From the NCBI GenBank assembly GCA_963716095.1, contig CAVQSV010000011.1:251287-315286 (forward strand): 64,000 bases of DNA, written 5' to 3'. The translations under genes and the position numbers were made by a program. This DNA comes from Sva-07 sp963716095 (GTDB lineage: Bacteria > Actinomycetota > Acidimicrobiia > Acidimicrobiales > Ilumatobacteraceae). Positions 52,711-61,506 of the stretch are shown in pieces (the first letter of the stretch is position 1; every line of letters starts with the position of its first letter). The notes beneath the pieces were generated by a model. That model was not told the origin of the DNA. It saw only the letters and a list, made by a program, of their open reading frames with translations, and did no database searches.

Positions 52711-54379
52711 GCTCGTCGAGTGCAGCGCTGACGACCTCGTGCAGCTCGGCGTGCACTTCGACGTTGCGCCGGCGATCGGTCGGCACACAACACACCCAGG
52801 GACCGGGCTGGGCGAGCTGCTCGACGAGCTCGTCGACCGCCTGCACGGTACGAGCCGTCAAGCCGTAGGACGTCGCCAGTGCGACGATGTCGACGCCGAG
52901 TGGCGTGCCGAACAGTTGCTCGAACCGACTGTCGGACAGCGCTGCTGCTTGCGGAAGAAACGAGAAGATCCCGCCGCCGTCGTTGTCGACCACCACGATG
53001 CGCAGATCAGCGTCGCGGTCACCAAGTGCAGTGAGCGCGTTGCTGTCGTGCACGAACGCGAGGTCGCCGATCAGCACGAACGTCGGGCGACCAGCCAGGG
53101 CTCGGCCGAGTGCTGTGCCGAGCACCCCGTCGATGCCGTTGGCACCCCGGTTGGCGTGAGCGCGCGCCCGGCTCCCACCGAACCACTCGAGATCCCGCAC
53201 CGGCATCGACGACGCGACCACCAGATCGGCGTCTGCCGGGAGCTCGTCGGCAACGGTGCGGGCGACACCTGGTTCGGTGAGCTCATCGAAACCGGCAAGG
53301 CGCTCGACCAGAGCTGCGTCAGCGGCACGATCCGCCGACGTCCACGACTCCCGCCAGCGCGAGGTGGTGCCCGACGACTCCGGAGCCGCCGCGAGCAGGT
53401 CCTCGATGCTCACGACCGCGGCGACATTGTGTTCGGGGTCGATCGTGCCGGGCCCGCCCACCTGGAGCAGGACGCCCCCGACGTCGGTTGCTCGTTTGGT
53501 CCACTGAGCGAGCACCTTCGACGCTGCAGGGCGACCGATGCGGACGATGACGTCCGGGAGATGTTCATCTGCGAACAACTCGTTTCGAAGGATGCCGTCG
53601 GCCATCGAGACTGCGCCTGCGAGGTCCCGAACTCCCGATGTCGGGTCGGCCAACACCGGCCAGCCGGTACGTCGTGCCAGCGTGTCGATGTCGTCACGCG
53701 CCAGTCCGTGGCGGCCGCCGACGAGGATCAGCCCTCGTTCGGTGAAGCGCGCTGGAACGGCACCCCGGTATCGCCCACCCTGGCTCGAGACTGCTCGGCG
53801 AGCTTCGCCAACAGAGCGCTCCGGCAGGTCGCCGGCGACTCCGAGCAGCGGTTCACGGAAGGCCAGGTTCAACTGCACCGGCCCCTGCGACGCCGCCGTC
53901 CACGCATCGACGGCCAACTCACGCCACAACGACCGCTCGGCGTGAGCGGGAACGCCGGGGTCTCGTGACCAGACGGCATGCCGTCCGAACAGATCGACCT
54001 GGTCGATGGTCTGCGGCGCACCGACGCCGCGCAGCTCGTCGGGTCGGTCGGCGGTCAGCACGATCATCGGGACCTCGGACAGCCCCGCCTCGACCACCGC
54101 CGGGAAGAAGTTCGCCGCTGCGGTTCCGCTGGTGCACAGCAGCAGGGCTGGTTCGCCGTCGAGCGCCAGTCCGAGCGCCACGAACGCCGCCGAGCGTTCA
54201 TCGTGCACGACGTGCACCTGCATCTCGTGGCAATCCGTCAGCGCAATCGCCATCGGCGTCGACCGCGAGCCGGGGGCGACAACGGCGTGCCGAACGCCCA
54301 GTGCGAACCACTCGTCGACGAGGGTTGCGCAGAACGTCGCTTGGACGTCTTCAGGGCGAGGATCTGCTGCGCCGACCAT
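52706..54379 (-). CDS. menD: 2-succinyl-5-enolpyruvyl-6-hydroxy-3-cyclohexene-1-carboxylate synthase
   Basis: A 557-residue thiamine-diphosphate enzyme joining isochorismate and 2-oxoglutarate. MenD hallmarks: VQATFCATLVDEWFALGVRHAVVAPGSRSTP near the N-terminus (cofactor Glu in HDERSAAFVALGLA), LCTSGTAAANFFPAVVEA, and ANRGANGIDGVLGTALG with LIGDLAFVHDSNAL for the ThDP-Mg site. The start at 54379 (MVGAADPRPED) leaves 34 bp to the divergent DsbA-like gene; an ATG at 54415 would overlap it. The stop is inside a palindrome. Confidence 0.9.
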   Translation of the reverse strand: MVGAADPRPEDVQATFCATLVDEWFALGVRHAVVAPGSRSTPMAIALTDCHEMQVHVVHDERSAAFVALGLALDGEPALLLCTSGTAAANFFPAVVEAGLSEVPMIVLTADRPDELRGVGAPQTIDQVDLFGRHAVWSRDPGVPAHAERSLWRELAVDAWTAASQGPVQLNLAFREPLLGVAGDLPERSVGEARRAVSSQGGRYRGAVPARFTERGLILVGGRHGLARDDIDTLARRTGWPVLADPTSGVRDLAGAVSMADGILRNELFADEHLPDVIVRIGRPAASKVLAQWTKRATDVGGVLLQVGGPGTIDPEHNVAAVVSIEDLLAAAPESSGTTSRWRESWTSADRAADAALVERLAGFDELTEPGVARTVADELPADADLVVASSMPVRDLEWFGGSRARAHANRGANGIDGVLGTALGRALAGRPTFVLIGDLAFVHDSNALTALGDRDADLRIVVVDNDGGGIFSFLPQAAALSDSRFEQLFGTPLGVDIVALATSYGLTARTVQAVDELVEQLAQPGPWVCCVPTDRRRNVEVHAELHEVVSAALDER

Positions 54380-54413
54380 TGTGTGCAGACGATAGGCGCA
54401 TACCGTGTCGATC

Positions 54414-55130
54414 ATGACTGCGATCTCCGATCACGACACGATGCGACCGACGGTGACCGTCGAGGTGTGGTCCGACGTGGTGTGTCCGTGGTGCTACATC
54501 GGCAAGCGCAAATTCGCGTCCGGGCTCGCCCAGGTCGAGGCCGAGCTCGCCGAGGCGGGCGTGGACGTCGACTTCGACGTGTCGTATCACCCCTATCAAC
54601 TCGACCCCACGGCAGCGCCGGGGGTCGCCGGCCCGGTGATCGACGCCTACGCCAAGAAGTTCGGCGGACACGAGCGCGCCGAGGCCATCATCGCCAACGT
54701 GTCGGAACGTGCCGCCGAGGTCGGTCTCCAGTTCCGGATGGACCGTGCCCTGCGGGCGAACACGCTGCTCGCCCACCGGTTGATCTGGTTGTCGGGTGAG
54801 GCCGATTCACCGGTTGCACAAGACGCCATGAAGGAGCGTTTGCTCGCGGCCTACTTCCACGACGGGCTGAACATCGGTGATCCCGACGCGCTCGCCGACT
54901 GTGCCGCCGACGTCGGCTTCGACCGCGACACCGTCTACGAGTTCCTCGCTTCCGGTCGCGGCACCGACGAGGTCCGCGCCGAACTCGATGTCGCCAACGA
55001 CAACGGCATCACCGCGGTGCCCACCTATGTGATCAACGGCCAGTGGGCGGTACCCGGAGCCCAGGAAGCCGAGACGTTCGCCCAGGTGCTCCGCAAGATG
55101 GCCGACCAGGCGGTTGCCGAGCAGGAGTGA
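54414..55130 (+). CDS. DsbA family oxidoreductase (FrnE/HCCA-isomerase-like)
   Basis: A 238-residue thioredoxin-fold protein with an inserted helical domain. VEVWSDVVCPWCYIGKRKF carries the CxxC motif Cys24-x-x-Cys27; NGITAVPTYVINGQWAVPGAQ supplies the cis-Pro loop near 198-204. There is no signal peptide, so it acts in the cytoplasm, as FrnE-type proteins do. It is divergent from menD and overlaps menH by 1 bp, so it is co-transcribed with menH. A role in menaquinone synthesis is not established and may be coincidental linkage. Confidence 0.83.
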   Translation: MTAISDHDTMRPTVTVEVWSDVVCPWCYIGKRKFASGLAQVEAELAEAGVDVDFDVSYHPYQLDPTAAPGVAGPVIDAYAKKFGGHERAEAIIANVSERAAEVGLQFRMDRALRANTLLAHRLIWLSGEADSPVAQDAMKERLLAAYFHDGLNIGDPDALADCAADVGFDRDTVYEFLASGRGTDEVRAELDVANDNGITAVPTYVINGQWAVPGAQEAETFAQVLRKMADQAVAEQE

Positions 55131-55903
55131 TGGCTCACGACCGCTCGCAGCGCTTCGTCCTGGCGCACGGCTTCACCCAAACGGCGAGGTCGTGGGACCT
55201 CGTCGGCGGCTTGCTGTGCTCAGAACTGGCCGACGTCGACACCGACGCCGTCACCATCGCCGTCGACCTGCCGGGGCACGGCGATGCTCCTCCCCCAGCC
55301 GACAGCGATCTGTGGGCCAGCGCGGATCGACTCGTCGACATCGGCGGTACCGGAACGTACGTCGGCTACTCGATGGGCGGGCGTGTGGCGCTCCACGCCG
55401 CACTCTCCCACCCCGACGCCGTCGAGCGCCTGATCCTGATCGGCGCGACGGCCGGTCTCGACGACGCCGACGAGCGCGCGGCACGACGTGCCGCCGACGA
55501 TCGTCTCGCCGATCACATCGAGGAGGTCGGTGTGCCCACGTTCGTCGACGAGTGGCTTCGCAACGCGCTCTTCGCCGGGCTCACCGACGCCACGTCGCTG
55601 CGCGCCGACCGCCTCCGCAACACCGCTGCCGGCCTGGCGGCGAGCCTCCGAGCGACGGGCACCGGCACACAGTTGCCGCTGTGGGACCGGCTCGCCGAGA
55701 TCGAATGCCCCGTGCTGGTGCTGGTCGGCGAACACGACGCCAAGTTCACCGGACTCGGCAGGCGCCTGGTCGACGGCCTCGGCGACGCCGACTTGGTCGT
55801 CGTGCCCGACGCCGGCCACAGCGTCCACCTCGAACAACCTCATGCCACCGCCACCGCCATCGCGACCTGGACCGTTACTCGTGGTGTCAGACACCACGAG
55901 TAA
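55130..55903 (+). CDS. menH: alpha/beta hydrolase, probable SHCHC synthase
   Basis: A 257-residue alpha/beta hydrolase: oxyanion-region LAHGFTQTARSW near 13-24, AVDLPGHGD, nucleophile elbow GYSMGGR (Ser near 81), acid residue in VGEHDAKF and catalytic His in PDAGHSVHLEQP near 226-237. The HGF(T/L)...W and GYSMGGR forms and the menD/menA/menE context indicate MenH, which eliminates pyruvate from SEPHCHC. Its stop (55901-55903) lies in a perfect palindrome shared with menA. Confidence 0.82.
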   Translation: MAHDRSQRFVLAHGFTQTARSWDLVGGLLCSELADVDTDAVTIAVDLPGHGDAPPPADSDLWASADRLVDIGGTGTYVGYSMGGRVALHAALSHPDAVERLILIGATAGLDDADERAARRAADDRLADHIEEVGVPTFVDEWLRNALFAGLTDATSLRADRLRNTAAGLAASLRATGTGTQLPLWDRLAEIECPVLVLVGEHDAKFTGLGRRLVDGLGDADLVVVPDAGHSVHLEQPHATATAIATWTVTRGVRHHE

Positions 55904-55905
55904 CG
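55873..55905. terminator. 33-bp perfect palindrome between convergent menH and menA
   Basis: Perfect 16-bp arms CGTTACTCGTGGTGTC and GACACCACGAGTAACG around one base. It covers the last 11 codons of menH including the stop and ends 7 bp before the menA stop, so it can terminate both convergent transcripts. The core GGTGTCAGACACC is echoed at 40831-40855. No U-tract is present. Confidence 0.75.
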
Positions 55906-55912
55906 CCTTCGC

Positions 55913-56773
55913 TCAGAGGGCGAGGCCGATGGTGACGAGCAGACCCCAGGCGAGCTGGAGCTTTCCGGTCTCGCCGAGCACCGGGATGAGCGCTCCGCCG
56001 GTGGCACCGCCGAGCACGAGCCGGATCGGCCTGATCGCCAGCGGGATCGCCACGAGTCCGAGCAGTACCGGTGTCCGCCAGATGGCGGCGACCGCTGACA
56101 GTACGAAGGCCAAGGCGATCAGCGCGGTGTAGAACCAACGGGTGCGCTGATCACCGAGGCGAACCGCGAGCGTCTTCTTCCCGACCTCTCGATCCGTGGG
56201 GATGTCGCGAAGGTTGTTGATCACCAGCAGTGCACAGGCCAGCGAGCCCACCGCACACCCCATGACCATGGACAGGGCGGTCACCGATTCGATTGCGGCG
56301 TAGGTGGTCCCAGCGGTGGCGACCAGCCCGAAGAACACGAAGACGAACACCTCACCGAGTCCGAGGTAGCCATACGGCTTCGGTCCACCGGTGTAGAACC
56401 AGCCCGCCGCAATGGCTGCCGCCCCCACGATCAGCAGCACGAGCGACGTCGACAGCGCAATCGCAAGTCCTGCCACGGCAGCAACACCGAACGAGCCCAG
56501 CGCCGCCCGCTTCACCGACGATGCGCTGGCGAGACCGCTCGCCACCAGGCGCGTCGGGCCGACACGAACGTCGTCGGTGCCCCTCACCCCGTCGCTGTAG
56601 TCGTTCGCGTAGTTGACGCCGATCTGCAGCATCAGGCTGACGACGAGCGCGGCGGCCACGCGCCACCAGACGACGTCGGTCGGTTCGCCGACGGCTGCGG
56701 CGGCACCGACAGCCACCGGAACGATGGCTGCGGGCAGTGTCCGGGGCCGCGCTCCGGTGATCCAACGATTCAT
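55913..56773 (-). CDS. menA: 1,4-dihydroxy-2-naphthoate polyprenyltransferase
   Basis: A 286-residue UbiA-family membrane prenyltransferase with about eight to nine helices. The two aspartate-rich motifs are NYANDYSDGVRGTDD near 65-79 and NNLRDIPTDREVGKKTLAVRLG near 183-200, cut here to the DxxxD part. ITGARPRTLPAAIVPV opens the protein, the MenA signature. It prenylates DHNA to demethylmenaquinone at the membrane. It converges with menH across the palindrome and is divergent from the amidase gene (20-bp gap). Confidence 0.92.
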   Translation of the reverse strand: MNRWITGARPRTLPAAIVPVAVGAAAAVGEPTDVVWWRVAAALVVSLMLQIGVNYANDYSDGVRGTDDVRVGPTRLVASGLASASSVKRAALGSFGVAAVAGLAIALSTSLVLLIVGAAAIAAGWFYTGGPKPYGYLGLGEVFVFVFFGLVATAGTTYAAIESVTALSMVMGCAVGSLACALLVINNLRDIPTDREVGKKTLAVRLGDQRTRWFYTALIALAFVLSAVAAIWRTPVLLGLVAIPLAIRPIRLVLGGATGGALIPVLGETGKLQLAWGLLVTIGLAL

Positions 56774-56793
56774 GTGTGCGCCATGATGGGGCC

Positions 56794-58202
56794 ATGACAG
56801 AGCTGTGGCAACTCGGTGCACTCGAACTCGCTGATCGGATTCGCAACAAGGAGGTGTCGAGCCGTGAGGTGCTCGAGGCGCATCTCGGCCGAGTCGACCA
56901 GTGCAACGGCGCACTCAACGCCATCGTGCGGGTGCTCGCCGACGAGGCCCGCAGCGCCGCCGACGCGGCTGACGCCGCAGTTGCCGCCGGTGACGAGCTC
57001 GGTCGCCTGCACGGGGTGCCCTGCACCGTCAAGGAGAACATCGATCTCGCCGGCACGCCGACGACACAGGGAGTCACAGCGCTCGCCGAGGCGGTCGCGT
57101 TGATCGACGCGCCGACCGTCGAGCGGATACGCGCAGCCGGCGCGATTCCGTTCGCGCGCGCACGAACCTGCCCGACTTCGGACTGCGGGTGCACACCGAC
57201 TCCGAGTTGCACGGCCCCACGCTGAATCCCTGGAACCCGGAGGTGACCGCAGGCGGGTCGAGCGGCGGCGAGGGTGCCTCGATCGCGTCCGGGATGAGCC
57301 CGATCGGGCTGGGCAACGACATCGGTGGATCGCTGCGCAACCCGGCGCACTGCTGCGGCATCTCATCGCTCAAGCCGACCGTCGGCGTGATCCCGATGGC
57401 CACTGTCGTCCCACCCGAGGACATGGGCCTCTCGGCACAACTGATGGTCGTCGAAGGGCCGATGGCACGCCAGGTCGCCGACGTTCGTGCCGGCCTCGAG
57501 ATCCTCGCCGGCCAGCACTGGCGGGATCCGCGCAGTGTGACCGCCGTACTCACCGATGCCGCCGTCGGTGAGCGCCTGCGGATTGCCGTGATGACCGATC
57601 CCCCCGGCGGCACCACCGACCCGGGCATCGCCGGTGCGATTCGCTCGGTCGCCGACCGCCTGGCCGACGCCGGACATGAGGTCGTCGAGGCGACGCCACC
57701 CGGCTACGAGCGCACCGCCGACATCTGGCGGATGCTGATGATCGACGACATCCGAGCCCAGAAGGACCTGCTGCCGCTCGTGCTCGGCGCCGATGCGCTC
57801 TCACTGCTGGAGATGTTCGACGAGTCGTCGGAGCCCACACAGATCCCCGACACCCACCTGATGCACGCAGAGCGATACGGCCTGATGCGGCAGTGGGCCG
57901 CCTTCCACCAGGAGTATCCCGTTCTGCTGTCGCCGACGTGGGCACGTCGCGCGTTCGCTCCCGGTGCCGATCTCGATCCCGACACCGCCGTCGAGATGAT
58001 GACCGACACGATCCGGCCCGTCGTGCCGTCGAACCTGTTGGGAACGCCAGCGGTGGTCACGCCGGCTGGAGTGGTGGATGGGCTCCCGGTCGGTGTGCAG
58101 GTCATGGGCGATCGATTCACCGATCTCCGCTGTCTGACCGTTGCCGCCGAAATCGAGTCGCTGGTCGGCACGATCACCCCGATCGATCCGATCACTGCGT
58201 GA
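56794..58202 (+). CDS. amidase (amidase-signature family), one apparent frameshift
   Basis: About 468 residues after repair. The Ser-cisSer-Lys set is visible: Lys in CTVKENIDLAGTPTTQG, the cis-Ser and nucleophile in GGSSGGEGASIASG and GNDIGGSLRNPAHCCG. The frame breaks near 57157 in a GCGCGC run (PFAR then NLPDFGLRVHTD), consistent with slippage or miscall of a GC dinucleotide. It hydrolyses an amide; it is unlike GatA in neighbourhood. The stop overlaps the menE GTG (GTGA), so the pair is coupled, yet no amidase is needed for menaquinone. Confidence 0.8.
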
Positions 58203-59248
58203 ACCGACTGGTTGCGATCGATCTGCCGGGTGGGCTCGGATTCGTCGACCGGTTGCAGCAGGCCTGGGAGGCCGGCGATGCCGCGTTTGCGGTGGACCAG
58301 CGTCTCCCTGCCGCCGCCAAACGGGAGCTCTGTGCGGCGATGCGGGTCGGCGACGAAGTCGAGCCCGGTGATGCGCTCGTCGTCGCCACGAGCGGATCCA
58401 CCGGAGCACCCAAGGGTGTCGTACTGACCCACGACGCCGTCGCTGCATCGGCCCGCGCCACGAGCGACCGCCTCGAGGTCCGGGGCGACGACCACTGGTT
58501 GGCGTGTCTTCCGCTGTCGCACGTCGGCGGGCTGTCGGTGGTGACGCGGGCGCTCCACACGGGCACGCCGTTGACTGTGCTGCCCGGTTTCGATGCGACC
58601 GCAGTCGAACAGTCAGGCGCGACGCTGGTGTCACTGGTGGCGACCGCCCTCACCCGGATCGATCCGACCCGCTTCCGAACGATCGTGCTCGGCGGGAGCC
58701 GCCCGCCCGCCGACCGCCCCGTCAACTGTGTGACCACCTACGGGATGACCGAAACGGGCAGCGGTGTCGTCTACGACGGCGTGCCACTCGACGGCGTGAA
58801 GATCGACATCGCCTCCGATGGCGAGATCCGCGTCCGCGCGCCGATGCTGCTGCGCTGCTACCGGGACGGCACGTCCCCGGTGGACGCAGAGGGTTGGTAC
58901 GCCACGGGCGACCTCGGCGAGTGGTTGCCGGACGGCCGCCTGCACGTCGCCGGACGGCGCGGCGACCTGATCATCACGGGCGGGGAGAACGTCTGGCCCG
59001 AAGCGGTCGAGGCTGCGCTCGCCGATCACCCCGCTGTCGGTGATGTGATGGTGCGCGGGGTCGAGGACGCCGAGTGGGGTCAGCTCGTCGAAGCCGTCGT
59101 GGTCCCCGCCGGTGATCCACCGTCGCTCGACTCGCTCCGGGCGCACGTCAAGCAGACCCACCCTGCGTTCATGGCACCACGCCGGCTCGTCGTCGTCGAT
59201 GCGCTTCCGCGCACAGCCCTGGGCAAGCTCCGCCGCACCGCCCCGTGA
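58199..59248 (+). CDS. menE: o-succinylbenzoate-CoA ligase
   Basis: A short ANL ligase of 349 residues, the size of actinobacterial MenE, with a reduced N-terminal domain. ALVVATSGSTGAPKGVVLTH near 62-81 is the P-loop; LPLSHVGGL, TTYGMTETGSGVVYDG, GWYATGDLGEW, ITGGENVWPEAVE and C-terminal RTALGKLRRT follow. It makes OSB-CoA from o-succinylbenzoate. The GTG start at 58199 overlaps the amidase stop. menB and menC are not in the window. Confidence 0.87.
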   Translation: MNRLVAIDLPGGLGFVDRLQQAWEAGDAAFAVDQRLPAAAKRELCAAMRVGDEVEPGDALVVATSGSTGAPKGVVLTHDAVAASARATSDRLEVRGDDHWLACLPLSHVGGLSVVTRALHTGTPLTVLPGFDATAVEQSGATLVSLVATALTRIDPTRFRTIVLGGSRPPADRPVNCVTTYGMTETGSGVVYDGVPLDGVKIDIASDGEIRVRAPMLLRCYRDGTSPVDAEGWYATGDLGEWLPDGRLHVAGRRGDLIITGGENVWPEAVEAALADHPAVGDVMVRGVEDAEWGQLVEAVVVPAGDPPSLDSLRAHVKQTHPAFMAPRRLVVVDALPRTALGKLRRTAP

Positions 59249-59292
59249 CCGACGCCCGACCGCCCGGCCCCACCGCCCACCGCCCACATCTT

Positions 59293-59345
59293 CCGAAAAG
59301 TGCGCACGAGAACGTCAGCAGCGGGACGATCTGCGCACATTTCGG
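59293..59345 (+). repeat. family C repeat, copy 1
   Basis: About 53 bp with imperfect terminal inverted repeats CCGAAAAGTGCGCA and TGCGCACATTTCGG. It aligns with the copy that follows (shared TCAGCAGCGGG-type centre and GCACATTTCGG end). It lies between the menE stop and the convergent SDR. Unrelated to the GATGAG palindromes. Confidence 0.5.
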
Positions 59346-59363
59346 CCCATGGTCGTGCGAGCG

Positions 59364-59419
59364 GCAGAAATTGTCCGCGTCAGAGCATCATCAGCGGGCG
59401 GAGCCGCACATTTTTCGGG
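59364..59419 (+). repeat. family C repeat, copy 2 (diverged)
   Basis: About 56 bp aligning with copy 1: GCAGAAATTGTCCGC, TCATCAGCGGG and GCACATTTTTCGG occur in the same order and spacing. The terminal symmetry is more degraded. Could be a decayed miniature element or a regulatory duplication. Confidence 0.45.
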
Positions 59420-59455
59420 GTGGTGGGGCGTCGACGCGGGTTGGGCGGGACCGGG

Positions 59456-60206
59456 TCAGCCGGCGGCTGAGACGCCTGCGCCGCCGTCGATCACGTACGT
59501 CTCGCCGGTGATCCAGCTGGACAGGTCGCTGGCGAGGAACGTTGCCAGGTTGGCGATGTCCTGTGGCTCTCCGAGGCGTTTCAGCGGCATCCTCGCGGCC
59601 AACTCGTCGCCGAAGTTGTCGACGAGGACCTGGGCGAAGTCGGTGGCGACAAGACCGGGAGCGATACCGACGACCCGGGTGGGTCCCAATTCGACTGGCG
59701 AGCTGTCGGGTCATGTGGATCAGCGCGGCCTTGGTCAGGTTGTAGATCCCGAGACCTCCGCCGTCCGTACGCAACCCGCCGACCGACGCGATGTTGATGA
59801 TCGTCCCCGGACGCTCCTTGAACGACTGCTCCCACGCCGCCCTGCACCACAGCAACGGCGCCTCGAGGTTGACCTGGAACGTCTTGTCGTACCGACCCTT
59901 GTCGACCTCGAGCGTGCGTCCGTAATAGGGGTTGGTGGCGGCATTGTTGACCAGGATGTCGAGCCCACCGAATCGTTCGATCGTGGCACTGACCGCCCGT
60001 TGCCCGAGTCGGCGCTGCCGGCGTTGGCGGCGAAGTTCTCGACGGTCGCCGATCATCTCCGCCCGAGCGGCTTCGAGCTGATCCTGCTTGCGGCTGTTGA
60101 TCATCACCTTCGCCCCGGAAGCAGCCAGCGATGCCGCGATCGCCTTGCCAATGCCCTTCGAAGCGCCGGTGACCAGCGCAACCTTGCCGTCCAGTGAAAT
60201 CTCCAT
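59456..60206 (-). pseudogene. SDR family oxidoreductase with three apparent indels
   Basis: The corrected product (about 249 residues) is a classical SDR: VALVTGASKGIGKAIAASLA at the N-terminus, LDILVNNAATNPYYG, IINIASVGGLR with Ser, and the YNLTK active site (Tyr-x-x-x-Lys). Two compensating shifts near 60047 and 60004 garble about 15 residues, where the alternative frame reads TVENFAANAG. A third extra base near 59696 puts the tail (GPTRVVGIAPGLVATDFAQ...YVIDGG) in another frame. Conserved content on both sides favours sequence error over decay. Confidence 0.72.
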
Positions 60207-60248
60207 GGCGGCCGAAACTATGCCCCGCCGCAGTCCGCGACGAACCGG

Positions 60249-61321
60249 TCACCAACGGCGCGGCGCCTCGGCATTGCGAGCGGCATCGGGCCCGTCGAGC
60301 TGGTCGATGGTCGACAGGTGGCCGCACACCGTGATGACGATCACCGCGGCGGCTGCGGTGAACGCCTGCAGGAGCATCACGATGGCCACGTACGCAACGA
60401 TTCCGAGGAACTGGCCGAGCGTGTTGACAATGCTGACCAGCCCCGACAGTGCCGCCGGGCGACCAAGCCGGTGATCAGCAGTCGCCCCGCCACGAACCAG
60501 AACCTGTCGTGCGTGAGGGTCCAACTGCGACCGATACCGAGGCCGTGACCACCGCCGGCGGCGATCACCGACGCCAACGTCAGTCGACCCCACAACCAGG
60601 CCGTTGCCACGAGGACGGCCAGCACCACGAACACGACCGTCAGGACGATCGCTGCTCCCCCGCCATCGGCGGGCGACGACCAGCACCGCACCGGGATCGA
60701 GGCCAACGCCCATGTCACGACGAACAGCCCGAACACCACAAGCCCGGACCCGAACACCGCAGGAAGCGGCGCAGCGCTGAAACGGCCAGCGCCCCGACTC
60801 CCTCAGCTCGTTGCTGCACGGGCGGGTCGCCAACGCGACCGACGACCGCGGAGAGAACGACGAACGCAAACGTCAGGGCGATCAACCACGGCAGAGCACC
60901 CCAGAAGATGTCCTGGAGCAACTCCCACGCCCGCTCGGCCTCGGCCGTCGTGGACTCGACCTGCCGTCGACGAGCCCGTCGGTGACAACGTGCCTTGATC
61001 GATGTCGAGCAGACGTCGGAGCTCTCGACCCCGACGATCGTCGAACGACGCGATGGCCAGCCACCACCCGAGCCGCGCGCCGAGCGACAGCCAGACAACT
61101 GTGAGGAGCACCCCCACCCTCCTGGCCGCTCGCTTCGCCGCGACGACCGACGAGTCGAACCAGACAGCGAGCGACTTCGGATCGCGGACGGGTGGCACCC
61201 ACATCGGCGAGCGGTGCTCGGTCCAGTGGGCTCCGTCGAAGTAGCGCCACGTCCACGGCTGATCTGGGTCGTCGTACCAGCCGGATGGCGGCATCGGGGG
61301 CGGGCCCGTCGGCCAGGTCAC
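60249..61321 (-). pseudogene. DUF2510 membrane protein with several apparent frameshifts
   Basis: The start (MTWPTGPPPMPPSGWYDDP) carries a DUF2510 domain, the short actinobacterial GWY-DP...RYFDG-HWT motif, at residues 12-36. Later pieces in other frames give hydrophobic segments such as ALPWLIALTFAFVVLSAVVG, VVFGLFVVTWALASIPV, IVLTVVFVVLAVLVATAWLW and LGQFLGIVAYVAIVMLLQAF, so about six to seven membrane helices. The C-terminal frame ends ARNAEAPRRW at 60249. At least four shifts are needed (near 60983, 60965, 60750 and 60450). Function is unknown. Confidence 0.65.
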
Positions 61322-61370
61322 GTCGGCAACCTATCGCCGCAGCCGACCACGCCCGGCGTACCCGCACAGC

Positions 61371-61408
61371 GATGAGCGAACGCACCGAATACGGCCACTT
61401 GGCTCATC
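61371..61408 (-). repeat. 38-bp GATGAG palindrome, type A copy 17
   Basis: Arms GATGAGCGAA and TTGGCTCATC (one mismatch), core ACCGAATACGG in reverse orientation, matching the flanking minus-strand genes. First of a pair 61 bp apart. Confidence 0.88.
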
Positions 61409-61431
61409 GCTACAGCCGCACGACCCGAAGC

Positions 61432-61469
61432 GATGAGCGAACGCACCGAATGCGGACACTTCGCTCATC
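61432..61469 (-). repeat. 38-bp GATGAG palindrome, type A copy 18
   Basis: Arms GATGAGCGAA and TTCGCTCATC, core ACCGAATGCGG, same orientation as copy 17. It ends 37 bp before the ybeY stop. Confidence 0.9.
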
Positions 61470-61506
61470 ACCCGGCGACCACACCAGCGCTGCAACTCAG
61501 GAATGC

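Noticed and set aside
53978..54799. Plus-strand ORFs overlapping menD and dsbA
   Set aside because: They are shadows of menD (minus) and an alternative frame of the DsbA-like gene, whose motifs are unambiguous.
56794..58202. Amidase as GatA of a Glu-tRNA amidotransferase
   Set aside because: No gatB or gatC adjoins, and the gene is coupled to menE; a generic amidase call is safer.
127..61469. Integron attC-like sites
   Set aside because: No integrase, no cassette arrangement, and the flanking genes are ordinary operons.
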